64,000 bases of DNA from Ohtaekwangia sp036503775 (GTDB taxonomy: Bacteria > Bacteroidota > Bacteroidia > Cytophagales > Cyclobacteriaceae). The notes beneath the pieces were generated by a model, which worked only from the letters and a program-made list of their open reading frames with translations, did no database searches and was not told the DNA's origin. The stretch covers positions 1-64,000 of the forward strand of contig DASXWH010000021.1 in the NCBI GenBank assembly GCA_036503775.1. Direction: 5' to 3'. The position numbers and the translations under genes are program-made. Below are positions 8,540 to 17,441 of the stretch, piece by piece; the stretch's first letter is position 1, and every line of letters starts with the position of its first letter.

Positions 8540-9805
8540 CTAAGCCCCTTCGGCAAATAAATTCTTGGGAAGAATTTTCAGGAGAATAGGCAATGTGAGG
8601 AATTTCTGCGGAAGAGAAATGATCACAAACGAAGGTATTGTTTTCAACATCTGAACCAGTTCGAGGCGCATTCTTTCCTTCTCTTCCAATGAAAGCTCAT
8701 TGGCACTGGCTTTTTTCAGCAGATTCAGAATATCGGTATTGGATTGGATCTCCTTAACCAGGCGCGACTTGTGACGTTCAGCAACCTTGGAGACCCGCTT
8801 GATAAACTGATCACTCACCTGTTGAAAATCCTGTTTATTCTGAAGGTGTCCTAATTGATCCCAGTGCTCCAATACGAAGCCTTCAATGGCGATCATACTG
8901 TTCTCCAGGTCGTCATCGGAGAATCCCAGGTAATGACAGAATACTTTCAGGTAATCCAATTCTGATTGTTCAACACGTTTGTCTGCCCACAGGGTAAGAA
9001 TGGCAAGCTCAAGGAAGAACTTTTTCAGTATCCAGGAATTTTCGGAAGGGAGGTTAATATCTTCAACAGCGATGCCATCCTCAAAAATCCGGAGCGCTTC
9101 TTTTTTTCGTTCTCCGGTAAAATCGGTGCTCTGAAGGAAGTATTCAAAAAGCTTCTTTTCTTCATACACTACTTCTTTGTTAGCATGCGCTGCTGAAGCA
9201 ATTACCTTAACCACCGAGAAACGCAGCTCTTCACGTTCATACCGGAAGAAATCTGCCACAACTTTATCAGCATTGGTATGTATCCACTGGCCAAAAATGA
9301 AGATATCCAGAAACAATAAAGAGTTGTGAAAGAAATATGCCCAGAAGTTGCCTTCAAAAGCACTGGTATGTTCTATCCGCTTGTCAAGGATTTTCTCCAC
9401 CAGCTCAAGAGGCGAACGCTTGCGTCCGAATAAAGTCTTGGTAGGCGTTGATAGCTCCGGGAAAATATTGTTATAGAAATTACCGATGCTGTCAAGCGTT
9501 TTGAAAAAGACCCGGGAGAGTTCATCGGCCGTTTCAACCGGTTTGTCGTGGAAAAGCAATGAGCTGCTGATCAGACTTTCAGCCAGGAGTATTTTCATCC
9601 GGTCACGTTCACTCCAGTCATCGAAATTAGGGAAGCCTATCTCGCCAACCGATTGACCATACATCAGCCCGGTGGGTTGTATAACCCGGTACAGAGAATG
9701 CTCCGGGTGAGAAGTTTTCCGTTCTGCTTCAGCAGTCAGATCCTTTAACAGTTCCTGTCTAAACTCGAGGTATTCTTTAAGCCAACCGGATTCACTGGGT
9801 GTCAT
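8540..9805 (-). CDS. LETM1-like protein with a TerB-like middle region
   Basis: A 421-residue protein with no signal peptide. The last 50 residues (LSLEEKERMRLELVQMLK, then IPSFVIISLPQKF and LPILLKILPKNLF) strongly resemble the core of the LETM1 family, best known from the mitochondrial inner-membrane cation/ribosome-binding protein. The middle part, about residues 200-315, has two helical units reminiscent of TerB/DjlA-like domains (AAHANKEVVYEEKKLFEYFL; LTLWADKRVEQSELDYLKVF). The N-terminal 180 residues are not recognised. The function in bacteria is unknown. It is followed by purE-purK on the same strand. The final hydrophobic stretch could be a single membrane anchor. Confidence 0.7.
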   Translation of the reverse strand: MTPSESGWLKEYLEFRQELLKDLTAEAERKTSHPEHSLYRVIQPTGLMYGQSVGEIGFPNFDDWSERDRMKILLAESLISSSLLFHDKPVETADELSRVFFKTLDSIGNFYNNIFPELSTPTKTLFGRKRSPLELVEKILDKRIEHTSAFEGNFWAYFFHNSLLFLDIFIFGQWIHTNADKVVADFFRYEREELRFSVVKVIASAAHANKEVVYEEKKLFEYFLQSTDFTGERKKEALRIFEDGIAVEDINLPSENSWILKKFFLELAILTLWADKRVEQSELDYLKVFCHYLGFSDDDLENSMIAIEGFVLEHWDQLGHLQNKQDFQQVSDQFIKRVSKVAERHKSRLVKEIQSNTDILNLLKKASANELSLEEKERMRLELVQMLKTIPSFVIISLPQKFLTLPILLKILPKNLFAEGA

Positions 9806-9865
9806 ACGTGAGGGTATTCTTCAAAATGAAATTACAGAATTTGGGAGAATCCAGAAAAAAGAAAA

Positions 9866-10378
9866 TTATAAAGCGCTTTTCCAGCCCTTTGATTCCATGT
9901 TTTTGGCGGCAGATTCAACTTTTTTCCCGAGAGATTTTTTGAATGCATCCAATCTTCTGGCTACCTGCTTGTCACCTGAGCCCACTATTTGAGCGGCCAG
10001 AATTCCCGCATTTCGTGCGCCATCCAAGGCCACCGTAGCAACCGGTACACCTGCCGGCATTTGTAAAATAGACAATACCGAATCCCAGCCATCGATTGAA
10101 TTGGATGACTTCACGGGAACACCAATAACCGGAAGAGAAGTTAGTGACGCCACCATACCGGGAAGGTGAGCGGCCCCCCCGGCTCCGGCAATAATTACTT
10201 TAAGTCCTCTGGAACGGGCTGCGGTGGCATACTCTACCATACGCAGGGGTGTACGGTGTGCTGACACCACTGTAACTTCATACGGAACATTCAATTCGTC
10301 TAGTACTTCGGCAGCCTCTTTCATGATCCGCAGATCCGATTGGCTACCCATTATAATACCAATTACCGGTTTACTCAT
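9866..10378 (-). CDS. purE: N5-carboxyaminoimidazole ribonucleotide mutase
   Basis: PurE converts N5-carboxyaminoimidazole ribonucleotide to the 4-carboxy isomer in purine synthesis. The 170-residue protein is the class I (bacterial) type: GIIMGSQSDLRIM at the N-terminus, VVSAHRTPLRMVEYA with the catalytic His, IAGAGGAAHLPGM, and GVPVKSSNSIDGWDSVLSIL with the typical loop. The C-terminal 20 residues are Lys-rich and slightly longer than usual. The start ATG at 10378 lies 1 nt after the stop of purK, so the pair is translationally coupled. Confidence 0.97.
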   Translation of the reverse strand: MSKPVIGIIMGSQSDLRIMKEAAEVLDELNVPYEVTVVSAHRTPLRMVEYATAARSRGLKVIIAGAGGAAHLPGMVASLTSLPVIGVPVKSSNSIDGWDSVLSILQMPAGVPVATVALDGARNAGILAAQIVGSGDKQVARRLDAFKKSLGKKVESAAKNMESKGWKSAL

Positions 10379-10379
10379 A

Positions 10380-11519
10380 TCAGGTTATTACTTTCAGGGT
10401 TTCTTTAACAAAGTTGGCTTTCTTCTTCAAACGATCAATGTCTTCATCTACAATTGTAACGTGGCCCATTTTCCGGAAAGGCTTTGTCAGTTTTTTTCCG
10501 TAGAGGTGAACATGTACACCCGGGAGTTTTACTACCTCATCAAATCCCTGGTAGCGGGCCAGTCCGGAATATTCAGGTTCTCCAAGCAAATTCACCATAG
10601 CACTGGGCAAAATCAATTTTGTATCGCCCAGCGGCAGATTGAGTATGGCCCTAAGATGCTGTTCATATTGAGACGTCACGTTGGCTTCAATCGTCTGGTG
10701 ACCGCTGTTGTGCGGGCGGGGAGCTATTTCATTGACCAGTACCCTGCCATCTTTTGTTACGAACATCTCTACGGCAAGCAATCCAACCATGTCCAGTTCC
10801 TGAATAATTTTACAGGCAATGGCATCTGCTTCTTTACGAACCGGTTCAGTTATTTCAGCCGGAGCAAATAAGTATTCAACCAGGTTTTGCACCGGGTGAA
10901 ATACCATCTCAACGGCCGGGAAAGTTTTTATTTCTCCCTGTTGGTTACGGGCTACTATTACGGAGATCTCTTTTTCAAAATCAATCAGCTTTTCCAGCAA
11001 TCCGGGTGCATCAAATGCTTTATCCAGGTCTGATGCCGACCGAAGTATTTGCACACCCCTTCCGTCATACCCTTCGCGGCCGAGCTTATTTACGGCCGGT
11101 AAGAAATCCGGATGTTTGCGCACTTCATTTGCGTTCTCCGTCAAAATGAAATCCGCTGTTGGAATACCACATTCCCGATAAAACATTTTTTGTGTTCTTT
11201 TATCCTGAATGAGTTCAATTACCTCCGGCTGTGGGAAGACCCTTTTACCTTGTGCCACTAAAGCTTTTAATGCTTTGGTGTTTACGTTTTCAATTTCGAT
11301 CGTGAGTATGTCACAGGCTGAACCAAATTTCATTACGGTATCAAAGTCAGTAAGCTTACCATTATGAAATTCAGCTAACGTAGCGCATGGAGCATGTGCA
11401 TCGGGATCCAACGTTGTAAAGGGGATATTAAAATCTATACCCGATTGAATAAGCATGCGGCCGAGCTGACCTCCTCCTAATATACCGAGTTTAAAATCCT
11501 GATGAAAAGACTGGCTCAA
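10380..11519 (-). CDS. purK: N5-carboxyaminoimidazole ribonucleotide synthase
   Basis: PurK is an ATP-grasp ligase that makes N5-carboxyaminoimidazole ribonucleotide from AIR, bicarbonate and ATP, and hands its product to PurE. The 379-residue protein begins with the nucleotide-binding LGILGGGQLGRMLIQSG. It contains the ATP-grasp signatures PAVNKLGREGYDGRGVQIL (Lys and Gly loop) and LVNEIAPRPHNSGHQTIE (metal and AIR-binding loop). The start is a TTG codon: no ATG lies before the conserved N-terminus. It is upstream of purE with a 1-nt gap. Confidence 0.97.
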   Translation of the reverse strand: MSQSFHQDFKLGILGGGQLGRMLIQSGIDFNIPFTTLDPDAHAPCATLAEFHNGKLTDFDTVMKFGSACDILTIEIENVNTKALKALVAQGKRVFPQPEVIELIQDKRTQKMFYRECGIPTADFILTENANEVRKHPDFLPAVNKLGREGYDGRGVQILRSASDLDKAFDAPGLLEKLIDFEKEISVIVARNQQGEIKTFPAVEMVFHPVQNLVEYLFAPAEITEPVRKEADAIACKIIQELDMVGLLAVEMFVTKDGRVLVNEIAPRPHNSGHQTIEANVTSQYEQHLRAILNLPLGDTKLILPSAMVNLLGEPEYSGLARYQGFDEVVKLPGVHVHLYGKKLTKPFRKMGHVTIVDEDIDRLKKKANFVKETLKVIT

Positions 11520-11605
11520 GGGAATAAAATTGAGGGCGAAAGTTAAAATTAAAACTCACATGAATCACTACCTTTCTGCGGAGTCGCTCAAATAATGAAT
11601 TGCCA

Positions 11606-12352
11606 ATGGACTATCCATTAGTCTCATGCTTATGTGTTACGGAAGCCCGCGTGGTATTTTTAGAGAAAGCCATTCACTATTTTCTTCACCAGTCCTATCC
11701 GAATAAAGAATTAATTGTAACATACCCTGAGGGAGACACATCAACTGCTGAATTCCTGCGGAACCTTAATCACCCTTTGGTTTTTGCCCTGACCTTCCCG
11801 GATTCAGAAACCCTGACACTTGGAAAGAAACGAAACCTGGCCATACATAAAAGCAAGGGCAAATACTTTTGTGTATGGGATGATGATGACTGGCATCACC
11901 CGGACAGGTTAATCAGGCAAATCGAGGCGCTTGAAAACTCCGATGCCCGTAGTTGCGTTTTGTCGCGTACTCTGCTTTACGATGTAGCTGAACATAAAGG
12001 TTATCTCTCGGGTAAACGACAGGCATGGGAGGCTACATTAGTCTGTGAGAAATCGGTTATAGGTGGTTCGCTTGAATATGCGGACTTACAAAAAGGCGAA
12101 GACTCTGTTTTTGTTGCCGCCCTTCTTAAGCAAAAACTTGTTGTGGCGATTGATAAACCCGAGCTTTACATATACACTCACCATGGTAATAACACCTGGG
12201 GTCGACAGCACTGGGAAAAAAATATTATCGGCTGGGGGAAATTGCTTCCTGACACTTTATCATCGTCAATTGAAGATGTCGTTAAAGACAATATTATTTA
12301 TTCAGCATCAGGTTTATTGATATCGAATCTGGTGGTAGGGTTGAAAGATTAG
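11606..12352 (+). CDS. Glycosyltransferase family 2
   Basis: A 248-residue cytoplasmic GT-A enzyme that would transfer a sugar from a nucleotide donor, probably to a surface glycan. It opens with the GT2 strand YPLVSCLCVTEARV. The metal-binding acidic motif is CVWDDDDWHHPDR near residue 90, and a later GEDSVF is the likely acceptor-side acidic motif. The ATG at 11606 is preferred over a TTG two codons upstream. It stands alone, divergent from purK, and its stop codon abuts that of the cyclophilin gene on the other strand with no spacer. Donor and acceptor are unknown. Confidence 0.85.
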   Translation: MDYPLVSCLCVTEARVVFLEKAIHYFLHQSYPNKELIVTYPEGDTSTAEFLRNLNHPLVFALTFPDSETLTLGKKRNLAIHKSKGKYFCVWDDDDWHHPDRLIRQIEALENSDARSCVLSRTLLYDVAEHKGYLSGKRQAWEATLVCEKSVIGGSLEYADLQKGEDSVFVAALLKQKLVVAIDKPELYIYTHHGNNTWGRQHWEKNIIGWGKLLPDTLSSSIEDVVKDNIIYSASGLLISNLVVGLKD

Positions 12353-14254
12353 TCATGGATTCCTATCGGATAGTTCAACACTAAGGATCATATCGCCTAC
12401 CTCTATCCGATGAACCACATCCATTCCCTCTGTAACTTCTGCAAAAATGGTATATCGCCCATCCAGGTGAGGAGTAGGGGAATGGGTTATGAACCATTGT
12501 GTTCCTTCAGTGTCTTTTCCTGCAGATGCCATGCCCACGCTGCCTGTGGTGTACCTACGCGTTGAGAATTCAGACCGGATAGAATAATCTTCGCTGCCCC
12601 AGCCATCACCGCGATTGCAGCCAGCCTGGACAACAAAATTCGGAACTACCCGGTGAAAAAATTTCTGATCAAAATACTTTTGATTAGCAAGCGCTACAAA
12701 ATTAGCTACTGAGCCCGGTGCTTCTTCCACCTTTAGCTGAATGATGATATCACCTTTCGTTGTTTTGATCCTGACAAGTTGATCTTTCGGGATAGTCTTC
12801 ACCAGAGCCCAGTCGATAGGATGATTAAATTCATTTACTACCGGAGCAGATTTTTTCCCCTCCAGGTATGCAATAGCAGCTTCCACGGGTTGCAGGGCTT
12901 CATTGTCGCGGGGTAATGAAAGCTTTTCTTTTGCCCTGTACAGGAAAGTAAAATCTTTCAGGATCGTAATATACCTGAGGGTTGAATCGCCAAGTGCACC
13001 GGCTATCGTTCCGATCACTGCGAGGTCATTGAGCTCCATGGCCTTCTGATAAATCTCAGCAAATCTCTGCTTAAGAGAAGAATCAAAATTCTTATGGTAG
13101 TTTATGGCTATTAACGCACTGGCCGCGGCCGATCGAACAACCGGGGTATCTGCTTTGAAGATCTGTTCCTGCACAAATTCATACGACATGACAGATTGTT
13201 GAAGGGCTGTCAGCAATGCAGCTTTGTGGTAAGGGTCTTTAGTCTTTTCATAAATCGAACGTATCTCTTCTGCCAGTTCCTTATTGTCAACTGCACGCAG
13301 AGCGGCTTCATAAAGGTTAGCCTGAATCCGGCCATTTTTTGTATTCCGTGCAAGGGATTGTATTTCAGCTGAGGACTCCTTTGTGGAGACAGCCTTCAAA
13401 ACTTCAGAAGCCATTACTCCTACATTTACATTCTCATCGGTAATAGCTTTCAGGAGTACTGCTTTTGTCTTTTCAAACGGGAATGACTGGAGGGACCTTA
13501 CGGCACTAACCCGCACCCGGTAATCCGGATCACCACCGGCAATTTTTTTAATAGCCATAAGTGACGAGTCTGTTGTGATCCTTCGCAGTGAAAGTGTAAG
13601 GGCCATTCGCACATCCGCACTTGAATCTGCAAAAGCATACCGGATAATCGATTGTTGAAATGTATCGTATCCTTTTGTTCTGGCCAGGAAATGCGCGGCT
13701 CCTGATCGTGTTTGTAAATTGTTTTGTGGAGCCAGCAATTCAATCGCTTTTTGAAAAATGGTGCTGTCAGTAATTCCACGAAGGCCTGCCCGATACAGTG
13801 ACCAGGCCAGTCCCTCAAGCGAACCTGAATATGTTTTAGTATACACTAAAGTTGACGTCTGCTTTCCCCGTGCGTCTAGAATCTCTGCAATAACGGACGG
13901 ATCCTTTTCTGTTTTCAGTGCATTTTCTAAAACAGCTGCACTACCCTTCGCTGGGAGTTGTCCCAATGAAAACGCAGCGGCTTTACGAACAGCAATGGCT
14001 GTATCACGCAGAAGTACCTCACTCAATTTCCGAAGGGCCAGGGTATCCTGAACGGAGGCAAAAGCCAAAACCGCGTCAACACGGTATTCTGTTTTCTCGT
14101 TGTTGAAATATTGATACAAGCTGTCCGAATAGCGTCTATCCTGATATTCAGCAATACGTATATGGACGGGGTCACTGAATTTGTTTACTACAGATTTCTT
14201 ATCGCTGCATGAAAAAAGTATAAGGAGACATGCAAGAATGAAGAAAGTACGCAT
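12353..14254 (-). CDS. HEAT-repeat lipoprotein with C-terminal cyclophilin domain
   Basis: A 633-residue lipoprotein (lipobox ILFSC, Cys16) expected on the periplasmic side of a membrane. Residues about 50-430 are a solenoid of HEAT-like repeats (for example VRKAAAFSLGQLP and YRVRVSAVRSLQSFP). Residues about 490-630 form a cyclophilin-type peptidyl-prolyl isomerase with the catalytic FFHRVVPNFVVQAGC (Arg, Phe and Gln present) and GTQWFITHSPTPHLDGRYT, where the position of the human Trp121 is not Trp, as is usual in bacteria. It likely acts as an envelope folding factor, with the solenoid as client or partner binding surface. The downstream end meets the convergent glycosyltransferase gene with no gap. 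The TerB-like gene is 5 nt upstream. Confidence 0.88.
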   Translation of the reverse strand: MRTFFILACLLILFSCSDKKSVVNKFSDPVHIRIAEYQDRRYSDSLYQYFNNEKTEYRVDAVLAFASVQDTLALRKLSEVLLRDTAIAVRKAAAFSLGQLPAKGSAAVLENALKTEKDPSVIAEILDARGKQTSTLVYTKTYSGSLEGLAWSLYRAGLRGITDSTIFQKAIELLAPQNNLQTRSGAAHFLARTKGYDTFQQSIIRYAFADSSADVRMALTLSLRRITTDSSLMAIKKIAGGDPDYRVRVSAVRSLQSFPFEKTKAVLLKAITDENVNVGVMASEVLKAVSTKESSAEIQSLARNTKNGRIQANLYEAALRAVDNKELAEEIRSIYEKTKDPYHKAALLTALQQSVMSYEFVQEQIFKADTPVVRSAAASALIAINYHKNFDSSLKQRFAEIYQKAMELNDLAVIGTIAGALGDSTLRYITILKDFTFLYRAKEKLSLPRDNEALQPVEAAIAYLEGKKSAPVVNEFNHPIDWALVKTIPKDQLVRIKTTKGDIIIQLKVEEAPGSVANFVALANQKYFDQKFFHRVVPNFVVQAGCNRGDGWGSEDYSIRSEFSTRRYTTGSVGMASAGKDTEGTQWFITHSPTPHLDGRYTIFAEVTEGMDVVHRIEVGDMILSVELSDRNP

Positions 14255-14259
14255 GCAGG

Positions 14260-14643
14260 TTACTTTAAAAAATCTTTTTTAGTCTTGGCGTGATTCACCA
14301 CATCATCAAATTCTACCCCCGCTGATTTGATCGAGTACAAAAGAAGCTTAATCTCTTTTACATGAACGCGACCATCTACTTCAGACAAACAATACAGGGT
14401 AGAAAATGCATTCAGTTTTTCTTCCCGTGTACAATTGTTGATAAGGTTTATACCCCGTTCATAGATATCGCGTTCCCGTAGTGTGTGTAATGGTTTTTCA
14501 AATTCATCGAACGTATCATCCGGAATTTTTTCATTCCGCTTAATCGTGCGAATAGCTTCGAGCTCTTTTGCATCAGCAACACCATCGGCATCAACCAGAA
14601 GCTTTACCAGGTAAAGCAGGCCCAGGTGGTAATTCTTATTCAT
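14260..14643 (-). CDS. TerB-like small helical protein
   Basis: A 127-residue soluble helical protein with two related helical units, each holding an acidic turn typical of TerB-like proteins: VDADGVADAKELEAIRTI near residue 17 and LSEVDGRVHVKEIKLLL near 86. The family fold occurs in tellurite-resistance TerB and in DjlA; this one's function is unknown. It ends 5 nt before the cyclophilin-HEAT lipoprotein, so the two are probably one transcript. About 90 nt separate it from feoB. Confidence 0.75.
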   Translation of the reverse strand: MNKNYHLGLLYLVKLLVDADGVADAKELEAIRTIKRNEKIPDDTFDEFEKPLHTLRERDIYERGINLINNCTREEKLNAFSTLYCLSEVDGRVHVKEIKLLLYSIKSAGVEFDDVVNHAKTKKDFLK

Positions 14644-14732
14644 TCGGTCGGTTTGGAGTCTCTAATATAGAAATTCAAATCGGATCGGATATACCGATTC
14701 CCGGGCTACAAGGAAGGAAATAAAAGAAATGT

Positions 14733-16853
14733 TCAGGAAAGGGTTTGAAATACGATCAACGCTGAAAGGTATGCCAGTGCCGTCATATACGTTAACTGGA
14801 TTAGTGGCCACTTCCAGCCTTTAGTTTCACGGTAAACTACGGCTATGGTGCTCATACATTGCATGGCAAACGTATAGAATACCAGAAGCGAGAGGCCAAC
14901 GGCCGGAGTAAATCGCGGGCCACCGGTTTCAGGATTGACCTCCTCTTTCATACGTGTTTTTATAGTGGCATCATCTTCATCACCTACACTGCCGATGCTG
15001 TATATCGTTGCCATGGTACCCACAAATACTTCACGTGCGGCAAATGAAGTAATCAATGCGATTCCGATTTTCCAATCGTACCCCAGGGGTTTAATTACCG
15101 GCTCAATAGATTTACCGATAACACCGGCATAAGAGTGTTCCAGCTTGTAAGCGGCTACACGATCTTCAAGTCCCTGTTCTGTTAGACGAAGATTTTTAGA
15201 CTCTTCCAGTACAACTGCACGGGCATTTTCCATAGCATCTCCGGGGCCGTAACTTGCCAGGACCCATAAGATAATAGCAATAGCAAGAATCACTTTACCC
15301 GCTTCAAATACAAATGCTTTGGTTTTCTCTACAATAGTATAGCCAACGTTTGACCACTTGGGAATACGATAGGTCGGCATCTCCATGATCAGGTAACTCC
15401 GCTCTTTAACCTGTATGAGTAATTTCATAATCCAGGCTGATCCGATAGCAGCAACAAAACCCAACAGGTACAAAGCCATCAGGGCAAGGCCCTGGAGATT
15501 GAAGAATCCGAGTGCTTTCTGATCCGGTACAATGAGTGCGATAAGAATGGTGAAGATGGGTAGACGTGCTGAGCAACTTATTAGTGGCGTTACCAGAATT
15601 GTAATGGTTCGTTCCTTCCAGTTGTCAATGGTTCGGGTTGCCATAATAGCGGGTATGGCACATGCTACACCTGACATCAACGGTACTACACTTTTTCCAT
15701 TCAGTCCAAATTTGCGCATGATCTTATCCATGAGAAAAACCACGCGTGCCATATAACCCGACTCTTCTAGAATTGATATAAATGCAAAGAGAATAGCGAT
15801 CTGCGGAACAAATATGATAATCCCTCCTAAACCTGGAATTATACCTTCAGCAAGCAGGCTGCTCAGTGGTCCGGCCGGTAGTGTATCCTTCAAGTACTGG
15901 CTCAGGTTGGCAAACTGTGCATCGATGAAATCCATAGGAACAGTCGCCCACGCGAAAATCGCCTGGAAAATAAGAAACAGCAATCCGAAGAAAATCAGAT
16001 AACCCCACACCTTGTGCGTAAGGATGTTATCCATCTCGTTCGAATATTTTTTCCACGAGTGATCAGTTGACTTTAATGTTACTTCGTTCAGTAAATCCTG
16101 AATGAAGCTATAACGCTGAATCGTTTCTGCTCCCTGAAACTTTCCGGGAAAAAACTGATAGCGCTCTCTGATCTCGTCTACTACTTTCTTTTTATCCTTT
16201 GTCAGAAACGATAATGACTGGGGTTGTTCAAGGAACAAGTATGCCTCATAATCATTATCCACCTGCACCAAGGTTCTTAACTCTTTAACGGGTGCCTGGG
16301 CATCTGGCCAGATACTGAAAATATTTTTATCAGGAACGGAGATATCCTGTGCCAGATGTTTTTTTAATTCTTCCAATCCAACACCATTGCGGGCATTAAT
16401 CGGCACAACAGGTACACCCAATTTTTTTGAAAGCGTTTTAAAATCATAGCTGATACCTGCTTTTGCCACCAGATCCATCATGTTCAACACCAGTATGGTC
16501 GGCAAGCCTACATCGATGATCTGTGTAAGCAGCAACAGCCCTCGCTTCAGATTGGTCGCATCTACTACTACTACTACTTTGTCTGGCGTACTATCTGAAT
16601 GGTGGTCAAGGAGAACTTCTGAGACAATCCGTTCATCAAGACTCCGTGGATAAATGCTATAAATACCCGGCAAGTCTATGATCTCAGCCACCGAGCCATC
16701 AGGCATAGCGCATCCTCCGGATTTTTTATCTACCGTTACTCCCGGGAAATTCCCGATCTTTTGATTCAGACCGGTGAGGTGATTGAATAGCGATGACTTC
16801 CCCGAGTTGGGGTTGCCCACTAAAGCAATCTTAGTCCTGGAGGATGCGGCCAT
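14733..16853 (-). CDS. feoB: Ferrous iron transport protein B
   Basis: FeoB is the inner-membrane ferrous iron importer with an N-terminal G domain. In this 706-residue protein the G motifs are GNPNSGKSSLFN (G1, near residue 13), GVTVDKK (G2), DLPGIYS (G3) and NMMD (G4). The membrane domain from about residue 280 has two Gate-type repeats with the conserved Cys motifs SGVACAIPAIMATR and TPLISCSARLPIF. The length fits the family. It overlaps the feoA stop by one base (TAATG), so translation is coupled. No feoC is seen. Confidence 0.98.
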   Translation of the reverse strand: MAASSRTKIALVGNPNSGKSSLFNHLTGLNQKIGNFPGVTVDKKSGGCAMPDGSVAEIIDLPGIYSIYPRSLDERIVSEVLLDHHSDSTPDKVVVVVDATNLKRGLLLLTQIIDVGLPTILVLNMMDLVAKAGISYDFKTLSKKLGVPVVPINARNGVGLEELKKHLAQDISVPDKNIFSIWPDAQAPVKELRTLVQVDNDYEAYLFLEQPQSLSFLTKDKKKVVDEIRERYQFFPGKFQGAETIQRYSFIQDLLNEVTLKSTDHSWKKYSNEMDNILTHKVWGYLIFFGLLFLIFQAIFAWATVPMDFIDAQFANLSQYLKDTLPAGPLSSLLAEGIIPGLGGIIIFVPQIAILFAFISILEESGYMARVVFLMDKIMRKFGLNGKSVVPLMSGVACAIPAIMATRTIDNWKERTITILVTPLISCSARLPIFTILIALIVPDQKALGFFNLQGLALMALYLLGFVAAIGSAWIMKLLIQVKERSYLIMEMPTYRIPKWSNVGYTIVEKTKAFVFEAGKVILAIAIILWVLASYGPGDAMENARAVVLEESKNLRLTEQGLEDRVAAYKLEHSYAGVIGKSIEPVIKPLGYDWKIGIALITSFAAREVFVGTMATIYSIGSVGDEDDATIKTRMKEEVNPETGGPRFTPAVGLSLLVFYTFAMQCMSTIAVVYRETKGWKWPLIQLTYMTALAYLSALIVFQTLS

Positions 16854-17086
16854 TAATTAAGAATTGAAATCGTAGCCGCTTCTTCAATGCGAAGGGAAAG
16901 CTCATAACCCGCTACGCTGATACACACCGGATCGCCAAACGGGGCTTTAAAATTAAAACGTATGGCAGCTCCTGGCAGGCAACCCATTTCCATAAGCTTA
17001 ACCGAAAGGTGCTCGTCTGTAAATCCTGACACAATGCCAACTTCTCCCGGCTTCATCTGAGCCACATTTCGCGATAGGTCTGCCAT
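16853..17086 (-). CDS. feoA: Ferrous iron transport protein A
   Basis: FeoA is a small cytoplasmic SH3-like protein required for FeoB activity. The assignment comes from MKPGEVGIVSGF, KLMEMGCLPGAAIRF and APFGDPVCISVAGYELSLR, which cover the whole fold. The ATG at 17086 gives a 77-residue protein with a normal N-terminus. A longer frame opens at 17149 but adds 21 residues with no family counterpart. It is the first gene of feoA-feoB. The start faces the start of a small plus-strand gene 130 nt away. Confidence 0.93.
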   Translation of the reverse strand: MADLSRNVAQMKPGEVGIVSGFTDEHLSVKLMEMGCLPGAAIRFNFKAPFGDPVCISVAGYELSLRIEEAATISILN

Positions 17087-17217
17087 TCCAGCCTTATTTA
17101 GATTCAATTTAAACAAGGCAAATATAGACGTGCTCCATCTGCTGTGCAATGATTTAAGGAGATTAATCCAACTGAAAATGGCTGGGTTTGAAGCTTGAAG
17201 GAACGACCTTTACAACT

Positions 17218-17364
17218 ATGGGAAAGTCGAAAAAGAAAACAGAAAACAAAAAGCCGAGACCAGATCCTAAGCCAGATGAAGAAGCCAAACCGGTGGAAGA
17301 AAAGCCCTTTGATTTTGGCGGGTTGCCAGCCCGCGATCTGAAAAAAAATCTGGGATGTGGGTAG
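17218..17364 (+). CDS. Small conserved-looking protein ending in LKKNLGCG
   Basis: A 48-residue frame from ATG 17218 to TAG 17364. The first 30 residues are a highly charged, Lys/Glu/Pro-rich linker. The last 18 read FDFGGLPARDLKKNLGCG. Such a sharp change from low-complexity to a specific Gly/Cys C-terminus is not expected by chance. I recall small Bacteroidota proteins ending in a similar LKKNLGCG motif, though I cannot check this here. The function is unknown. A Gly-Cys-Gly end could bind metal, form a disulfide or be modified. It is divergent from feoAB and upstream of a T9SS cargo gene. Confidence 0.7.
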   Translation: MGKSKKKTENKKPRPDPKPDEEAKPVEEKPFDFGGLPARDLKKNLGCG

Positions 17365-17385
17365 CGTAAACCGGGGAAATCCGGG

Positions 17386-17416
17386 GTTGATGCGTTTCTG
17401 GATTTTAGTAGTTTCG
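17386..17416 (+). promoter_or_regulatory. Candidate promoter for the T9SS cargo gene
   Basis: GTTG (17386-17389) and TAGTTTCG (17409-17416) are 19 nt apart and match the Bacteroidota pattern TTTG-N19-TAnnTTTG with one mismatch in each box. The -7 box lies 25 nt before the start codon at 17442. Confidence 0.4.
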
Positions 17417-17441
17417 AGGCAACGTTAACTGCGATTTATTT

